From positions 91,036-148,025 of the IMG/VR virus record IMGVR_UViG_3300042991_000632: DNA of 56,990 nt. One strand, given 5' to 3'. Below are positions 25,220 to 33,697 of this stretch, in pieces (the first letter of the stretch is position 1; every line of letters begins with the position of its first letter). Position numbers and translations under genes: made by a program. Below the pieces are notes generated by a model. The model saw only the letters and a list, made by a program, of their open reading frames with translations, did no database searches and was not told the origin of the DNA. Origin of the DNA: a virus.

Positions 25220-26131
25220 TTAACTAATCTCGCTTATTATTTCATCAAAGTCCTGTGTTTCATCAATGTTTTCACGTTTCTCCTTAACCTCATATAATGG
25301 AACATCAGTAACGTCATCTTTTATTTCAAACAAATTAAATTGTTTGGTTATTATTCTTTCCTTATCATAGTATGTCAATATACCCTTCTGTATATCTTTA
25401 ACTTGTTCACCAGCAATTATATCAACAATCGTATCTATCGTATTTTCAACTAATTCAACTTCCATAACCAATGGTGTAAAGAATGTATTTGACAGTAACA
25501 TAACATCACCCGGATTACCAATAAACGGTAATGCATTTGGTTTAACATCCGATGAACTGCTTGGTGTGAGTTGTAAAAACACTAATGATCCGGCATCATC
25601 AAAGCGATACCTTACTGCTTTCTGCGATGTGTTACCTACGTTTTCGCTAACGGGAACAACTCTGTTTGATGTTACAACATAACGAACAACATTTCTTAAT
25701 TTAGTGCCATCTGAGTTCAAATATTCAACACGATATCCCTGTAATGCGTTGTTTGTTCTAAATCCTTCCGGTAATGAATTAATATCAACAATAATACCTT
25801 TAATGCTTGGTAGTGATGATAAAACACTACAATCAACAATAACAACAGGTGTTAGTTTAGGTTTGATATATATCGTGTAAATTCCTAATTGATTAAAAAT
25901 GTCAGCAGGTAATCTTAAATTATACATACCTTCTAACAAATTCTCATTACCAACAATATAATTATTATCATCATCAGGTAAATAACAGTATTCCAATAAT
26001 TCTGTTGGGTCTTCGATTTTTATTATATCATCATTTCTTGTTTCTCTGTTTGGCGTATAATTATAATAGATATCAATATCATTGATATTTACGTCTGAAG
26101 GTCTTGATATGCCATATGTTCCTATTGCCAT
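25220..26131 (-). CDS. Conserved structural protein of the baseplate region, 303 aa
   Basis: Opens with AIGTYGISRPSDVNINDIDIYYNYTPNR, a start I associate with hypothetical virion proteins of other large phages. The motif GMYNLRLPADIFNQLGIYTIYIKPK at about 68-92 looks like the core of a beta-sandwich. The C-terminus is acidic and helical (ENIDETQDFDEIISEIS). Its position two genes after the gp6-type wedge genes suggests a baseplate or tail component. Exact role unknown. The stop of the upstream gene is 3 nt away. Confidence 0.6.
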   Translation of the reverse strand: MAIGTYGISRPSDVNINDIDIYYNYTPNRETRNDDIIKIEDPTELLEYCYLPDDDNNYIVGNENLLEGMYNLRLPADIFNQLGIYTIYIKPKLTPVVIVDCSVLSSLPSIKGIIVDINSLPEGFRTNNALQGYRVEYLNSDGTKLRNVVRYVVTSNRVVPVSENVGNTSQKAVRYRFDDAGSLVFLQLTPSSSSDVKPNALPFIGNPGDVMLLSNTFFTPLVMEVELVENTIDTIVDIIAGEQVKDIQKGILTYYDKERIITKQFNLFEIKDDVTDVPLYEVKEKRENIDETQDFDEIISEIS

Positions 26132-26134
26132 TTT

Positions 26135-26728
26135 TTAACTATTTTTTACAATATTAAAATATTTACCACCCGCATATGTTTCCAGATCATTTAAATTTCT
26201 AATGTGTTCTAACCTGTAATTTTTTTCAAATGCGGATAATTCTTGTCTGATTATAAATACATCATTAGTGATTTTAGGATTGCTAATAATATTTTCTTTT
26301 TTCGGGTCTTTATATATAGGGTTATTAATAAAACTTGGACCCAGTATGCCAACTGTTGTGAAATCAAATGTTGTTGTTGCTGATGTTCCGGTTAATACAT
26401 CCAAATAACGTATTCCACCAAGATAATAAACCACACTAACACCGGAAATTGAATTTACATAATCAACACCATCAATAGTATATGATCCACCGCCAGTATA
26501 TTGTTGGCTAAATGGAACATTAACCGCAAATTTTTTCAATTCACTTAATCTGCTGATTGAATATCCGGTAACGACATCTGAACTTAATATAATATCTGAG
26601 TAGTCTGCATCATTGGTTGTGCCAGATATAATACCTGTTGAAACTGCTGTATCCAGATCATTTATTGATGTTCCACCAGTTAAGTATGAATAAAATTTAT
26701 TATTCGCTATGATATACGTATAACCCAT
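26135..26728 (-). CDS. Structural protein of the baseplate region, 197 aa
   Basis: An uncharged, Ser/Thr/Gly-rich N-terminal half (YTYIIANNKFYSYLTGGTS; DYSDIILSSDVVTGYS) suggests beta structure. The C-terminal 45 residues (NDVFIIRQELSAFEKNYRLEH and a following helix) are charged and may bind a partner. No catalytic motif. It is co-transcribed with the neighbouring baseplate genes with gaps of 3 and 10 nt. A trimeric attachment or adapter role would fit; not established. Confidence 0.55.
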   Translation of the reverse strand: MGYTYIIANNKFYSYLTGGTSINDLDTAVSTGIISGTTNDADYSDIILSSDVVTGYSISRLSELKKFAVNVPFSQQYTGGGSYTIDGVDYVNSISGVSVVYYLGGIRYLDVLTGTSATTTFDFTTVGILGPSFINNPIYKDPKKENIISNPKITNDVFIIRQELSAFEKNYRLEHIRNLNDLETYAGGKYFNIVKNS

Positions 26729-26738
26729 ATTTAATTAA

Positions 26739-27203
26739 TTAAGGAATATAACTCAACGTAATCCACCCTCTATTCCAACTTGAACAATTAAATGCTGATT
26801 GTGCGAAAAAATAATCTGCTTTTCTTGAAAGTGCAATAACCGCATTTGTTTTTGGGGTGCAGCATAGTTTCCAATAACCCGATATTTCCTCATTACTATG
26901 AGGATATACTAACGGAAACATTTCACAAGCATCAGACCTTATTAACACATCAACACTTCTTATTTGGCATAAACAAACACCCAAACTAACACTTACTCCG
27001 GGTGTACCACACATATTCCAATTGCCAATACATACCGATTTTGTACATAGTGTTACTGGTGCTGTTGTGCCAGTTATCCAAGTTTTTAATGCACTGAGCG
27101 TCATATTCTGTGTTTCAGTTGAATCATCACCTAATGCAATTCTTTTTGTACCTAATGGTGATGTTACCATTGGATTCCCACTAAATAATTTTTTATTTGC
27201 CAT
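26739..27203 (-). CDS. Cysteine-rich fibre-like tail protein, 154 aa
   Basis: The first 45 residues (KLFSGNPMVTSPLGTKRIAL... MTLSALKTWITGT) match the start of many phage fibre or tail-spike-associated proteins that attach to the virion. The rest is rich in Cys (CTKSVCIGNWNMCG, VCLCQIRS, KLCCTPK) and ends in a beta-rich tip (SWNRGWITLSYIP). At 154 residues it would be a short fibre or cap. Its location just after the wedge genes suggests it is mounted on the baseplate. Host-recognition function is inferred. Confidence 0.6.
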   Translation of the reverse strand: MANKKLFSGNPMVTSPLGTKRIALGDDSTETQNMTLSALKTWITGTTAPVTLCTKSVCIGNWNMCGTPGVSVSLGVCLCQIRSVDVLIRSDACEMFPLVYPHSNEEISGYWKLCCTPKTNAVIALSRKADYFFAQSAFNCSSWNRGWITLSYIP

Positions 27204-27217
27204 AATTTTAAATTTTA

Positions 27218-27541
27218 TTAATATAAATAATATGTGCCCTCACTATCGGTATATATATTATCTTCATTATCTTCATAGTAGAAAGTTTCTACTGGTATTG
27301 GTGGTGCTGGTGGTTCGGATTCTTGTTCATATTCGGGATATGGATCAAAAAATCCGATATCATCAACTACTGTTGTAAGACCAATTTTAAAATTATATAC
27401 AGCATTTAAATCTGGCACAAGAAGATAGCAAGTCCCGGTACAACCTGTAATGAGTTCACCAGTTTCAATATCTCTTAGTGTGCATGGAACAATATTTCCC
27501 TTTGTTAATGCTTGTAATACACTTTTTTTTATTGTTTCCAT
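27218..27541 (-). CDS. Small acidic structural-region protein, 107 aa
   Basis: An N-terminal beta-rich part (VLQALTKGNIVPCTLRDIE, GCTGTCYLLVPDLNAV) is followed by an acidic, Pro/Glu-rich stretch (EQESEPPAPPIPVE) and Tyr-rich end. No family recognised. Its ATG overlaps the TAA of the gp6-like gene by one base, so expression is coupled. It is probably a small tail accessory subunit. Confidence 0.5.
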   Translation of the reverse strand: METIKKSVLQALTKGNIVPCTLRDIETGELITGCTGTCYLLVPDLNAVYNFKIGLTTVVDDIGFFDPYPEYEQESEPPAPPIPVETFYYEDNEDNIYTDSEGTYYLY

Positions 27542-29385
27542 TAACCAACCTTTTTCCTTAAAAATACTCTGATATCTTTTTCTGGGTATTTTATTTCAAA
27601 CATTGAGTCTTCGGTTGAATGGATTGTATTATTAATAATTTGTATTTCACCAGTTGTTGTATCTGCAAATTCTTGTGAAATTACGTTACTTGAATACTGT
27701 CCACCAACTTTATTATATACTTTAACATCAATAATATTTATAACACCATTTGCTTCAAGAATTTGTCTTTCAAGTCTGCCAAGAAATACATCTTGGTTCA
27801 TTTCATAATCGTTGATATCGAAATATTCTCTAACAAGAGTAATTATGTTATTTGCTATCGTATTATCGCTAATATTTTCAACATAAACATCAATATCAAA
27901 TGCCAAATTAAATATCTTGCCGTCTTTAATCTCAACATAATCATTAATCATTCGATATTGACTAAGATACTCTGCAATATTTTCCTTTAATAATGTATTA
28001 CTTGTGTTTGATAATTTACCTGTTTCACCATTAAGACTAAGAATAGAAATGACAACTTTGTTATGTTCCTTAAATGCATTTGCACGGAATGGTGAACCAA
28101 ACTTACCCGGTATTTTATAAACCTGAAGTAAGTAATCGGTTAATGTTACATCTCTGAACTGACTTGAAAAATTATATTTAATTAATTGCCTGATTTGTTC
28201 TGTACTTAAACCATCATTACCACCAATTGCTGGAATTGGATTGGTTACTTTAAGACTTCTTTTAACAGTTTGATTAAAATCAGAACGTGATCCAAGAACA
28301 TTTAGATTATAGTTACCAAGTTGCGTTAGTGTTCTTGCACCAATATTTGAATTACTTCCACCACCAGTACGATATTTTACGAATAATGTGTATCCTGCTT
28401 TAAGTTTTTCACCTAATGCTGTATTATTCAAGAAATTTTCAAGAAAAGCACGATTACTAACACCTTCTTTTAAAAATCCTTCTCTGAATGCATTAACGTC
28501 TGCATCACCAGAACCAAAAGTTAATTTACAATAACCATTTGGTGTGTATTCCTTAATGAATTTTCTTGTTATGTCAAGCCAGCGTGCTGCTTTAACTAAT
28601 GTTGTATTTTGTGAACTTTGTGTATCCTCAACAAATATTCTTTGTTGTGCTAAATATTCAACCTCATAATATCTGTTGTCATCCTTATAGAATTCACTTA
28701 TTGCCGGATTAGATGAATAATTAGTACCTTCCAATAATATTACACTATCTATTTCAAGCACATCAGCGTCAGGTAATGTTACAGTAAAGAATGGAACAAT
28801 ATCTGCTGATGTTATAATTTTCTTATAGATATTTGACGAACCATTGATTACAACTTCTCTTTTAGTAACACTATAATTTACAATGATTCCATTTGAATTT
28901 AAATTAGGAATAATTGAACGGTTTGGATCACCAAGATTGCTGACCGGGGAATTCCAATCAATAATATCTTGTGTTTCAAAGGTTTTGCCAGCACCAATAA
29001 CTTGTGCACCAATATCTAATACCGGATAATATGATGCATCGGGTCTGTCGCCAAGAACAGGAATAGTAACAGTAAAATCAACAACGGTAACAGATGGTCT
29101 ACGTGCAGGAATATTAAATCCCATGTTTTTCGCAATATTCAATATTGACGTTCTTTGCTGTGCATATTCCAGTTGTGTTTCTTGAAATACCCTATCGGTA
29201 TTAATCGCCAAATTGTTACCAACACCAGCATTGAGGTCAATAAGCATTGCACCAACGCTTGAATCAGTAAAGTCACTGAGTACTTCAGGATATGCTTGTC
29301 TGATGTACGCAATCAGGTCTGTTCTGATCTCTCCGAAAGTTCTACTTCCGTATCTGATAATGTTTGTTACTGTATCTGTTGCCAT
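27541..29385 (-). CDS. Baseplate wedge protein, T4 gp6-like/gpJ-like
   Basis: The N-terminal 100 residues are characteristic: GSRTFGEIRTDLIAYIRQAYPEV, then DFTDSSVGAMLIDLNAGVGN and an AQQRTSILNIAKNMGF helix. The middle has beta domains and a motif YKIPGKFGSPFRANAF. The end contains the FDIDVYVE and IINIIDVKVYN strands. This follows the order of T4 gp6, which forms the inner ring of the contractile baseplate (P2 gpJ family). At 614 residues it is close to T4 gp6 (660). It follows the gp25-like gene with a 10-nt gap, the order gp25 then gp6 found in contractile tail clusters. Confidence 0.85.
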   Translation of the reverse strand: MATDTVTNIIRYGSRTFGEIRTDLIAYIRQAYPEVLSDFTDSSVGAMLIDLNAGVGNNLAINTDRVFQETQLEYAQQRTSILNIAKNMGFNIPARRPSVTVVDFTVTIPVLGDRPDASYYPVLDIGAQVIGAGKTFETQDIIDWNSPVSNLGDPNRSIIPNLNSNGIIVNYSVTKREVVINGSSNIYKKIITSADIVPFFTVTLPDADVLEIDSVILLEGTNYSSNPAISEFYKDDNRYYEVEYLAQQRIFVEDTQSSQNTTLVKAARWLDITRKFIKEYTPNGYCKLTFGSGDADVNAFREGFLKEGVSNRAFLENFLNNTALGEKLKAGYTLFVKYRTGGGSNSNIGARTLTQLGNYNLNVLGSRSDFNQTVKRSLKVTNPIPAIGGNDGLSTEQIRQLIKYNFSSQFRDVTLTDYLLQVYKIPGKFGSPFRANAFKEHNKVVISILSLNGETGKLSNTSNTLLKENIAEYLSQYRMINDYVEIKDGKIFNLAFDIDVYVENISDNTIANNIITLVREYFDINDYEMNQDVFLGRLERQILEANGVINIIDVKVYNKVGGQYSSNVISQEFADTTTGEIQIINNTIHSTEDSMFEIKYPEKDIRVFLRKKVG

Positions 29386-29395
29386 GTTCTATATC

Positions 29396-29794
29396 TTAAA
29401 AGTTTAAATCTAATTCACCTTGTTCACTAAACGCATCTTCACTATATGTGAATTTAATCTTTACGTTTAATTGATTATCTGATATTGGTTGTCCTTCATT
29501 GTCTTCATTATAATTAAATTCAACCATTTCAATTGTAAGTGCTGGAATATATAATGAAACTGTTCTTTTTATTTCCTGTTCAATATCACTTGCCGTTAAA
29601 TTATCGTTAGGTTCAAAAATGAACTTCAATAGATTTGTACCATAATCAGGCTCATAATATCTTTCGCCTCTTTGTGTTAGCAAAAGTAAAAGCAAATCAG
29701 AACTAAATGCGTCTTTAGTTACATTACTCATCGCAAAATAAGTATTCGTAACTACGTTATCGTTAAGCGGAAACTTGATATTATATGAAATCAT
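29396..29794 (-). CDS. Baseplate wedge protein, T4 gp25-like (GPW/gp25 family)
   Basis: A 132-residue gp25-type protein with RGERYYEPDYGTNLLKFIFE at about 57-76, the signature loop and helix of the GPW/gp25 family, then SDIEQEIKRTVSLYIPAL and strand EMVEFNY. This family joins the baseplate inner ring and sheath. The frame opens at 29842, but the first 16 residues read across the GTATTTATA motif and toward the terminator, so the ATG at 29794 (MISYNIKFPL), 15 nt from the motif, is preferred. It heads the baseplate unit. Confidence 0.85.
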   Translation of the reverse strand: MISYNIKFPLNDNVVTNTYFAMSNVTKDAFSSDLLLLLLTQRGERYYEPDYGTNLLKFIFEPNDNLTASDIEQEIKRTVSLYIPALTIEMVEFNYNEDNEGQPISDNQLNVKIKFTYSEDAFSEQGELDLNF

Positions 29795-29809
29795 TATAAA
29801 ACAGTTTTC

Positions 29810-29818
29810 TATAAATAC
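29810..29818 (-). promoter_or_regulatory. GTATTTATA promoter-like motif
   Basis: Exact motif, 15 nt before the ATG of the gp25-like gene, immediately after the terminator at 29831-29857. Confidence 0.6.
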
Positions 29819-29826
29819 TAATAAAC

Positions 29827-29857
29827 AAAAAAATCCCGACATTACCTGCCGGGATTT
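29827..29857 (-). terminator. Intrinsic terminator
   Basis: 8-bp stem AAATCCCG (arms 29831-29838 and 29850-29857), 11-nt loop, then a run of T on the minus strand. It ends the unit of the gene at 29875-30348. Confidence 0.8.
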
Positions 29858-29874
29858 CTTCTACGATATTATTG

Positions 29875-30348
29875 TTATGCGAAAACGTCTTTTTTCTTTC
29901 TTCCACGTTTACCTTTAGTCGCTGCTTTTTCTTCGGCTTCTTTCTGCTTTTGAACATCAAAGATGCTTTTGATTGATTCATGTAGTGTGAGAATTGAATT
30001 ATCACCGTATTTTTGTAACACACCACTATACGTATTAAAATCAGGTTTTTCATATCCAACAGCATCAGTTTCGGATACTGTAACACCAGCAAGACATTCA
30101 TCAATTACCATTCTTTTCATATCATCTGGTAACTGATTAAAAACATCCTCATTGATAATGATTGCGAAATTTACGCCTTCTGCAAGTGCTTGTACAAGAT
30201 CATTTGCTCTCCAAGGTTTGCATACTTCTTTCTTTTGTTTATTGTTGCAGAGAACTCTGAACTCAACCCACTGAGGGATTGACGATTTATCTCTGACTTC
30301 ATCAAAAATTTTTACTACGTCTTCAGACGCTTCTTCGAATTTTGCCAT
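29875..30348 (-). CDS. Conserved phage protein, 157 aa, basic C-terminal tail
   Basis: A compact domain with IPQWVEFRVLCNNKQKKEVCK and VNFAIIINEDVFNQLPDDM, followed by DECLAGVTVSETDAVGYEKPDF and a helix. The C-terminus is very basic (KGKRGRKKKDVFA). I recall close relatives in other large phages with no known function. The 'NEDVFNQL...RMVIDECLAG' layout recalls putative metallopeptidases, but no HExxH motif is present. It ends before the terminator at 29831-29857, so it is the last gene of the glycosyltransferase unit. A nucleic-acid binding role for the basic tail is possible. Confidence 0.65.
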   Translation of the reverse strand: MAKFEEASEDVVKIFDEVRDKSSIPQWVEFRVLCNNKQKKEVCKPWRANDLVQALAEGVNFAIIINEDVFNQLPDDMKRMVIDECLAGVTVSETDAVGYEKPDFNTYSGVLQKYGDNSILTLHESIKSIFDVQKQKEAEEKAATKGKRGRKKKDVFA

Positions 30349-30377
30349 AATTTTTCAGTTTTTAATTATTAATTGAA

Positions 30378-30839
30378 TTATATTTTCTTGTGTGCATACT
30401 TCTGTGCATATTGTATTAATGTCGGTTCATATTTGTTCTTAACCTCTTCGATTTTCAAACTAAGATCACCAAACATCGGGTCTTCTGCTTCAAATTCTTT
30501 TTCGAATTTTTGTTCAAGTTCTTGTGCAAATGAAAGCATGTCCTCGATGCTTGCCTTTACCATATCCTCAACCTCAATCAATGTTGCAAGTTGTCTGTTT
30601 ATCGCATCTTGTTTTTTAATTTCTTCCATTTTTTTCTCATAATCAGAATTGAGTTCGATTGCTTCTTCAGTAACCAGTTTTACCATACCAGCCTCTTCAA
30701 GTCGCTTTTCAATTAATTTTTCGGCATTCTTTTTTTCGTCTGCCAATTTATCAATATCTTTAATTTTTTTCGCTGCTTCTGAATTAAATTCACCATTATC
30801 GACAGCATTTTTTAATTTTTCTAAAAATTCTTTTGCCAT
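30378..30839 (-). CDS. Coiled-coil phage protein, 153 aa
   Basis: Nearly all helix: KKIKDIDKLADEKKNAEKLI, then EIKKQDAINRQLATLIEVED, then LSFAQELEQKFEKEFEAED and KNKYEPTLIQYAQKY. Charged heptads suggest a coiled-coil dimer or trimer. It has no enzymatic motif. It could be a scaffold, chaperone or small structural component. Gaps of 29 and 11 nt separate it from its neighbours, so it belongs to the same unit. Confidence 0.6.
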   Translation of the reverse strand: MAKEFLEKLKNAVDNGEFNSEAAKKIKDIDKLADEKKNAEKLIEKRLEEAGMVKLVTEEAIELNSDYEKKMEEIKKQDAINRQLATLIEVEDMVKASIEDMLSFAQELEQKFEKEFEAEDPMFGDLSLKIEEVKNKYEPTLIQYAQKYAHKKI

Positions 30840-30850
30840 ATTAGTTAAAT

Positions 30851-31774
30851 TTATATTCCCATTTGTTTCATTTCAATTCCTTGAAATTTCCAAACCTCAT
30901 GGGTATTGTTATGTATTATTCTTTTTAAAAATTTCGTAACACCAAATCCGATTACTGTACCATATTGATCCTTAACATAAACTTCCTTAACATCAATAAG
31001 TTCATTGAACACTTCGGATTGGTCAGTCACGCCTGACGTTTTGAATTTCAAAGGTACGAAAAATTCCAATTGCCTATGCTCAAAACCAATTTTTTTTACA
31101 TGTAAAAATTCAGTGAGTTGTTCGATTTTATTCACAATATTTTCGTTATTGTGTCCGACCCTTATTGGAAATTCAAATTGCTTTGATTTCTTAAACATGT
31201 CTTGAACTTCGTATTCAAAATCGGCATTATTCTTCTCACTCTTTTCAAGAACATCAAACACTTTCACAAATCCAACCTCAATTGGTTTATTGTCAAACAT
31301 ATAAAGCAATTTTAGATCATCATCCTTCGTTCTTCGTTCTTCCATTTCAAGTTCAAGAACCTCACCTAATGTTTTTCCGGCATGTTTATGTGATTCATCA
31401 AAAAATCCGGTATAATTATATCTCCTGCCATACTGATCTTTTTCTTCCATCTCATTATTTAAATGACGCATGTGTTTGTCAATTGCCAATAATCTTTGAT
31501 TTGGTAATGCAGTACGTATGAACTTATCTGCCTTTTTTAAAACATCATAGTATTCACGAACATACTTTTCATCCGTTTTCCCGGCATAAAACTTTTCAAG
31601 CAATGGATTGTGATGTAATTTACGTTGAACCCTTTTGTCACGTTCCTGTAAATTGTTTGGGTCTGCTTTAAGTATTTCAATTTCAGTATTGTATAATGCA
31701 ATACTTATTGAAACCATAATTGTATGGTATTTAACATAAATCCAGAGAAGTATCTTCTGAAAGAATTTCTTCAT
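30851..31774 (-). CDS. Conserved large-phage protein, 307 aa, N-terminal hydrophobic helix
   Basis: Starts with FFQKILLWIYVKYHTIMVSISIA, an amphipathic or partly membrane-associated helix. It continues with a helical part containing KYVREYYDVLKKADKFIR and DQYGRRYNYTGFFDESHKHAGKTLGEVLEL. A beta-rich half ends in YGTVIGFGVTKFLKRIIHN. I recall relatives in other T4-like marine or jumbo phages with this same order, without function. A 1-nt gap to the glycosyltransferase gene suggests co-translation. Confidence 0.6.
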   Translation of the reverse strand: MKKFFQKILLWIYVKYHTIMVSISIALYNTEIEILKADPNNLQERDKRVQRKLHHNPLLEKFYAGKTDEKYVREYYDVLKKADKFIRTALPNQRLLAIDKHMRHLNNEMEEKDQYGRRYNYTGFFDESHKHAGKTLGEVLELEMEERRTKDDDLKLLYMFDNKPIEVGFVKVFDVLEKSEKNNADFEYEVQDMFKKSKQFEFPIRVGHNNENIVNKIEQLTEFLHVKKIGFEHRQLEFFVPLKFKTSGVTDQSEVFNELIDVKEVYVKDQYGTVIGFGVTKFLKRIIHNNTHEVWKFQGIEMKQMGI

Positions 31775-31775
31775 T

Positions 31776-33158
31776 TTATACCACCGCTAATATTTTTGCT
31801 ACTGCTGCTTTATAGAATTCAGCACGTTTCTTTGTTACTTCAGCAAGATTATATTCAACCTTAAAATCTTCGTACAACTGTTCGCCAAGTTGTTTCCTTA
31901 AATCAGCATCAAGTATAAGTTTCTTTAGATATTTCTTCCAATACTTATGTGCATTCTTTTCATTAGGAATCAACACACAGTTTTCCATATGTCTACCATC
32001 AATATTATATGGTGCAACATCACTACAAACAATTGGAAGTTTTCTTGACCAGCATTCAACTTGTTTCAAGTTTGATTTCATTCTGTTGAATGAATTATCG
32101 GCAAGCGGAGCAATCTCAATATCTGTTTCATCAAGAACTTGTGCATAAATATTTGCCTTCTGAGTCCAACGTCTGGCAAAATTACCTTCATTTTCGTATC
32201 TAACGTTTCTTTCGAAGTTCATAAGCCACTGAAGATAGTCAGGATTGGTTATTATTCTATGATTATCCGTGAGAATCTTTTCATAGTGCAAATAAACACT
32301 TTCAATTGATTTAATATCTCTTTGCTTTTGATCGAAAACCTTTCCTCTATATTTTTCTCTAAGATCATCCGGTAAGTTCGGTAATACATCAACATTTCCT
32401 CTTGATCTGTTTATTGCCTTCACCATTTGGTTTGTCCATAAACCTTTTTTTTGAAGTTCAGCACCAAAGTCCTGATTGAATGTAATATCTGTTGTATTAC
32501 CTTCAGTGTCCCATCCGGCAATAATAACTTTGAATTTACCATGTGTTTGAGGATCGGCATCAAGCCAGTTCACAACACCTTCAAGTTGTTCAACGTCAAC
32601 CATGTGAGAAGAACCAGCCATGTAAGTAATCCTTACAAGTCCATTTGGGTCTGGCTTCCAGTTATTTTGAAACTGTTTCATCCATGTCGGGTCAACTGAG
32701 TTATATAGCACATTAACATTATCTTTACCTGTTACTTTACGAATTTCTTCGGCAAATAAATCCGTTGTTGTTGTAACATAATCGGCAATTTTAAGGTTTT
32801 CCATTATTGGAACATGCATTTTTCTTTCAAGATTCAACGCATAGAATGGATGTTTCTTATGTAACTCCCAATAGTCATCAATGTCAACAATCAAGATTGT
32901 TCCTGATTTTCTTAATTCATTTGCAAGATTCAACATCTGCTTAGTGTCACCTAAGAATTGACGATGATAATGTATTATGTGAAATGTTTTCAAATAATCA
33001 ACAAATTTCGGATCATTGAAGTCGATTTTTGGGTTTATCTCAACATAAAATTCGTCTGAGTGATTTCTTTCAAGTTCCATCGCTGGCGTTAATGTTCTAA
33101 AGTAATTAACACCTGCACCATCAAGGTTGTAGAATAAAATTCTGATTTTTCCGTCCAT
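31776..33158 (-). CDS. GT-B fold glycosyltransferase
   Basis: The N-terminal Rossmann-like half begins IRILFYNLDGAGVNYFRTLTP, with an ADYVTTTTDLFAEEI segment near 125-140, the layout of GT4-like glycosyltransferases. The C-terminal half has ITYMAGSSHMVDVEQLEGVV, the region that would hold the donor, and DIEIAPLADNSFNRMKSNLKQVECWS at about 345-370, matching the acceptor-donor helix of that family (the usual E-x7-E is replaced by NSFNRMKSNLKQVE). It may glycosylate virion proteins, DNA or the host surface. The substrate is not predictable from sequence. Confidence 0.75.
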   Translation of the reverse strand: MDGKIRILFYNLDGAGVNYFRTLTPAMELERNHSDEFYVEINPKIDFNDPKFVDYLKTFHIIHYHRQFLGDTKQMLNLANELRKSGTILIVDIDDYWELHKKHPFYALNLERKMHVPIMENLKIADYVTTTTDLFAEEIRKVTGKDNVNVLYNSVDPTWMKQFQNNWKPDPNGLVRITYMAGSSHMVDVEQLEGVVNWLDADPQTHGKFKVIIAGWDTEGNTTDITFNQDFGAELQKKGLWTNQMVKAINRSRGNVDVLPNLPDDLREKYRGKVFDQKQRDIKSIESVYLHYEKILTDNHRIITNPDYLQWLMNFERNVRYENEGNFARRWTQKANIYAQVLDETDIEIAPLADNSFNRMKSNLKQVECWSRKLPIVCSDVAPYNIDGRHMENCVLIPNEKNAHKYWKKYLKKLILDADLRKQLGEQLYEDFKVEYNLAEVTKKRAEFYKAAVAKILAVV

Positions 33159-33194
33159 AAAAATTATAAAAATTTATAAAATAATGTAATTTCT

Positions 33195-33203
33195 TATAAA
33201 TAC
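33195..33203 (-). promoter_or_regulatory. GTATTTATA promoter-like motif
   Basis: Exact motif in the 138-nt gap, 36 nt before the glycosyltransferase ATG and 47 nt past the terminator at 33251-33271. Confidence 0.55.
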
Positions 33204-33242
33204 GTAAAAATAAGGTAAAGTCATCAAAGATGAAAGAGTTTT

Positions 33243-33271
33243 TAAAAAAAAAGCCAACATTTTGTTGGCTT
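33243..33271 (-). terminator. Intrinsic terminator
   Basis: 9-bp stem AAGCCAACA (arms 33251-33259 and 33263-33271), 3-nt loop, then nine T-type bases on the minus strand. It ends the unit of the gene at 33297-33689. Confidence 0.85.
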
Positions 33272-33296
33272 CATTGAATAGATCAAATATTTGAGG

Positions 33297-33689
33297 TTAT
33301 TCTACTTCTTCCTTTTCGTCTTTTTTTACAACTTTCTTCTTACCGTATTTCTTATCCTCGTCTTCTTCTACTTTGGGTTCAACGATCTTTTTAAAACTCT
33401 TGAAAAATCCTTTTTTTTCTTCTACCTTTGGTTTTGGTTGTTCTGGTTTTTTTATTAATTTCGCTAATTCGGATTCACTAATTTCTTCAACAATAACCAA
33501 TCCCTTTACTCTCAATCTATGAACAGATAATGGTAACGCATCTGCGTTTAGAAAAATATTATTGCCCGGTTTAACCTTAACAATTTTTTTAACCATGTGA
33601 TCAATAAATTCAACATCCAATATTGAATTATATTTTGGCTCACGCTTTCCTATCGAATTTGTAATATTCGTAATTTTGTATGTACTCAT
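33297..33689 (-). CDS. Conserved phage protein with Lys/Glu-rich tail, 130 aa
   Basis: The N-terminal 75 residues are beta-rich (YNSILDVEFIDHMVKKIVKV, NNIFLNADALPLSVHRLRV). The tail from about 85 is charged and low complexity (KKPEQPKPKVEEKKGFFK). The first part could be a small beta-barrel head or neck subunit and the tail a disordered partner-binding arm. No recognised family. It is the last gene before a strong terminator and directly follows the ParB-type gene. Confidence 0.6.
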   Translation of the reverse strand: MSTYKITNITNSIGKREPKYNSILDVEFIDHMVKKIVKVKPGNNIFLNADALPLSVHRLRVKGLVIVEEISESELAKLIKKPEQPKPKVEEKKGFFKSFKKIVEPKVEEDEDKKYGKKKVVKKDEKEEVE

Positions 33690-33697
33690 AATTTTAA

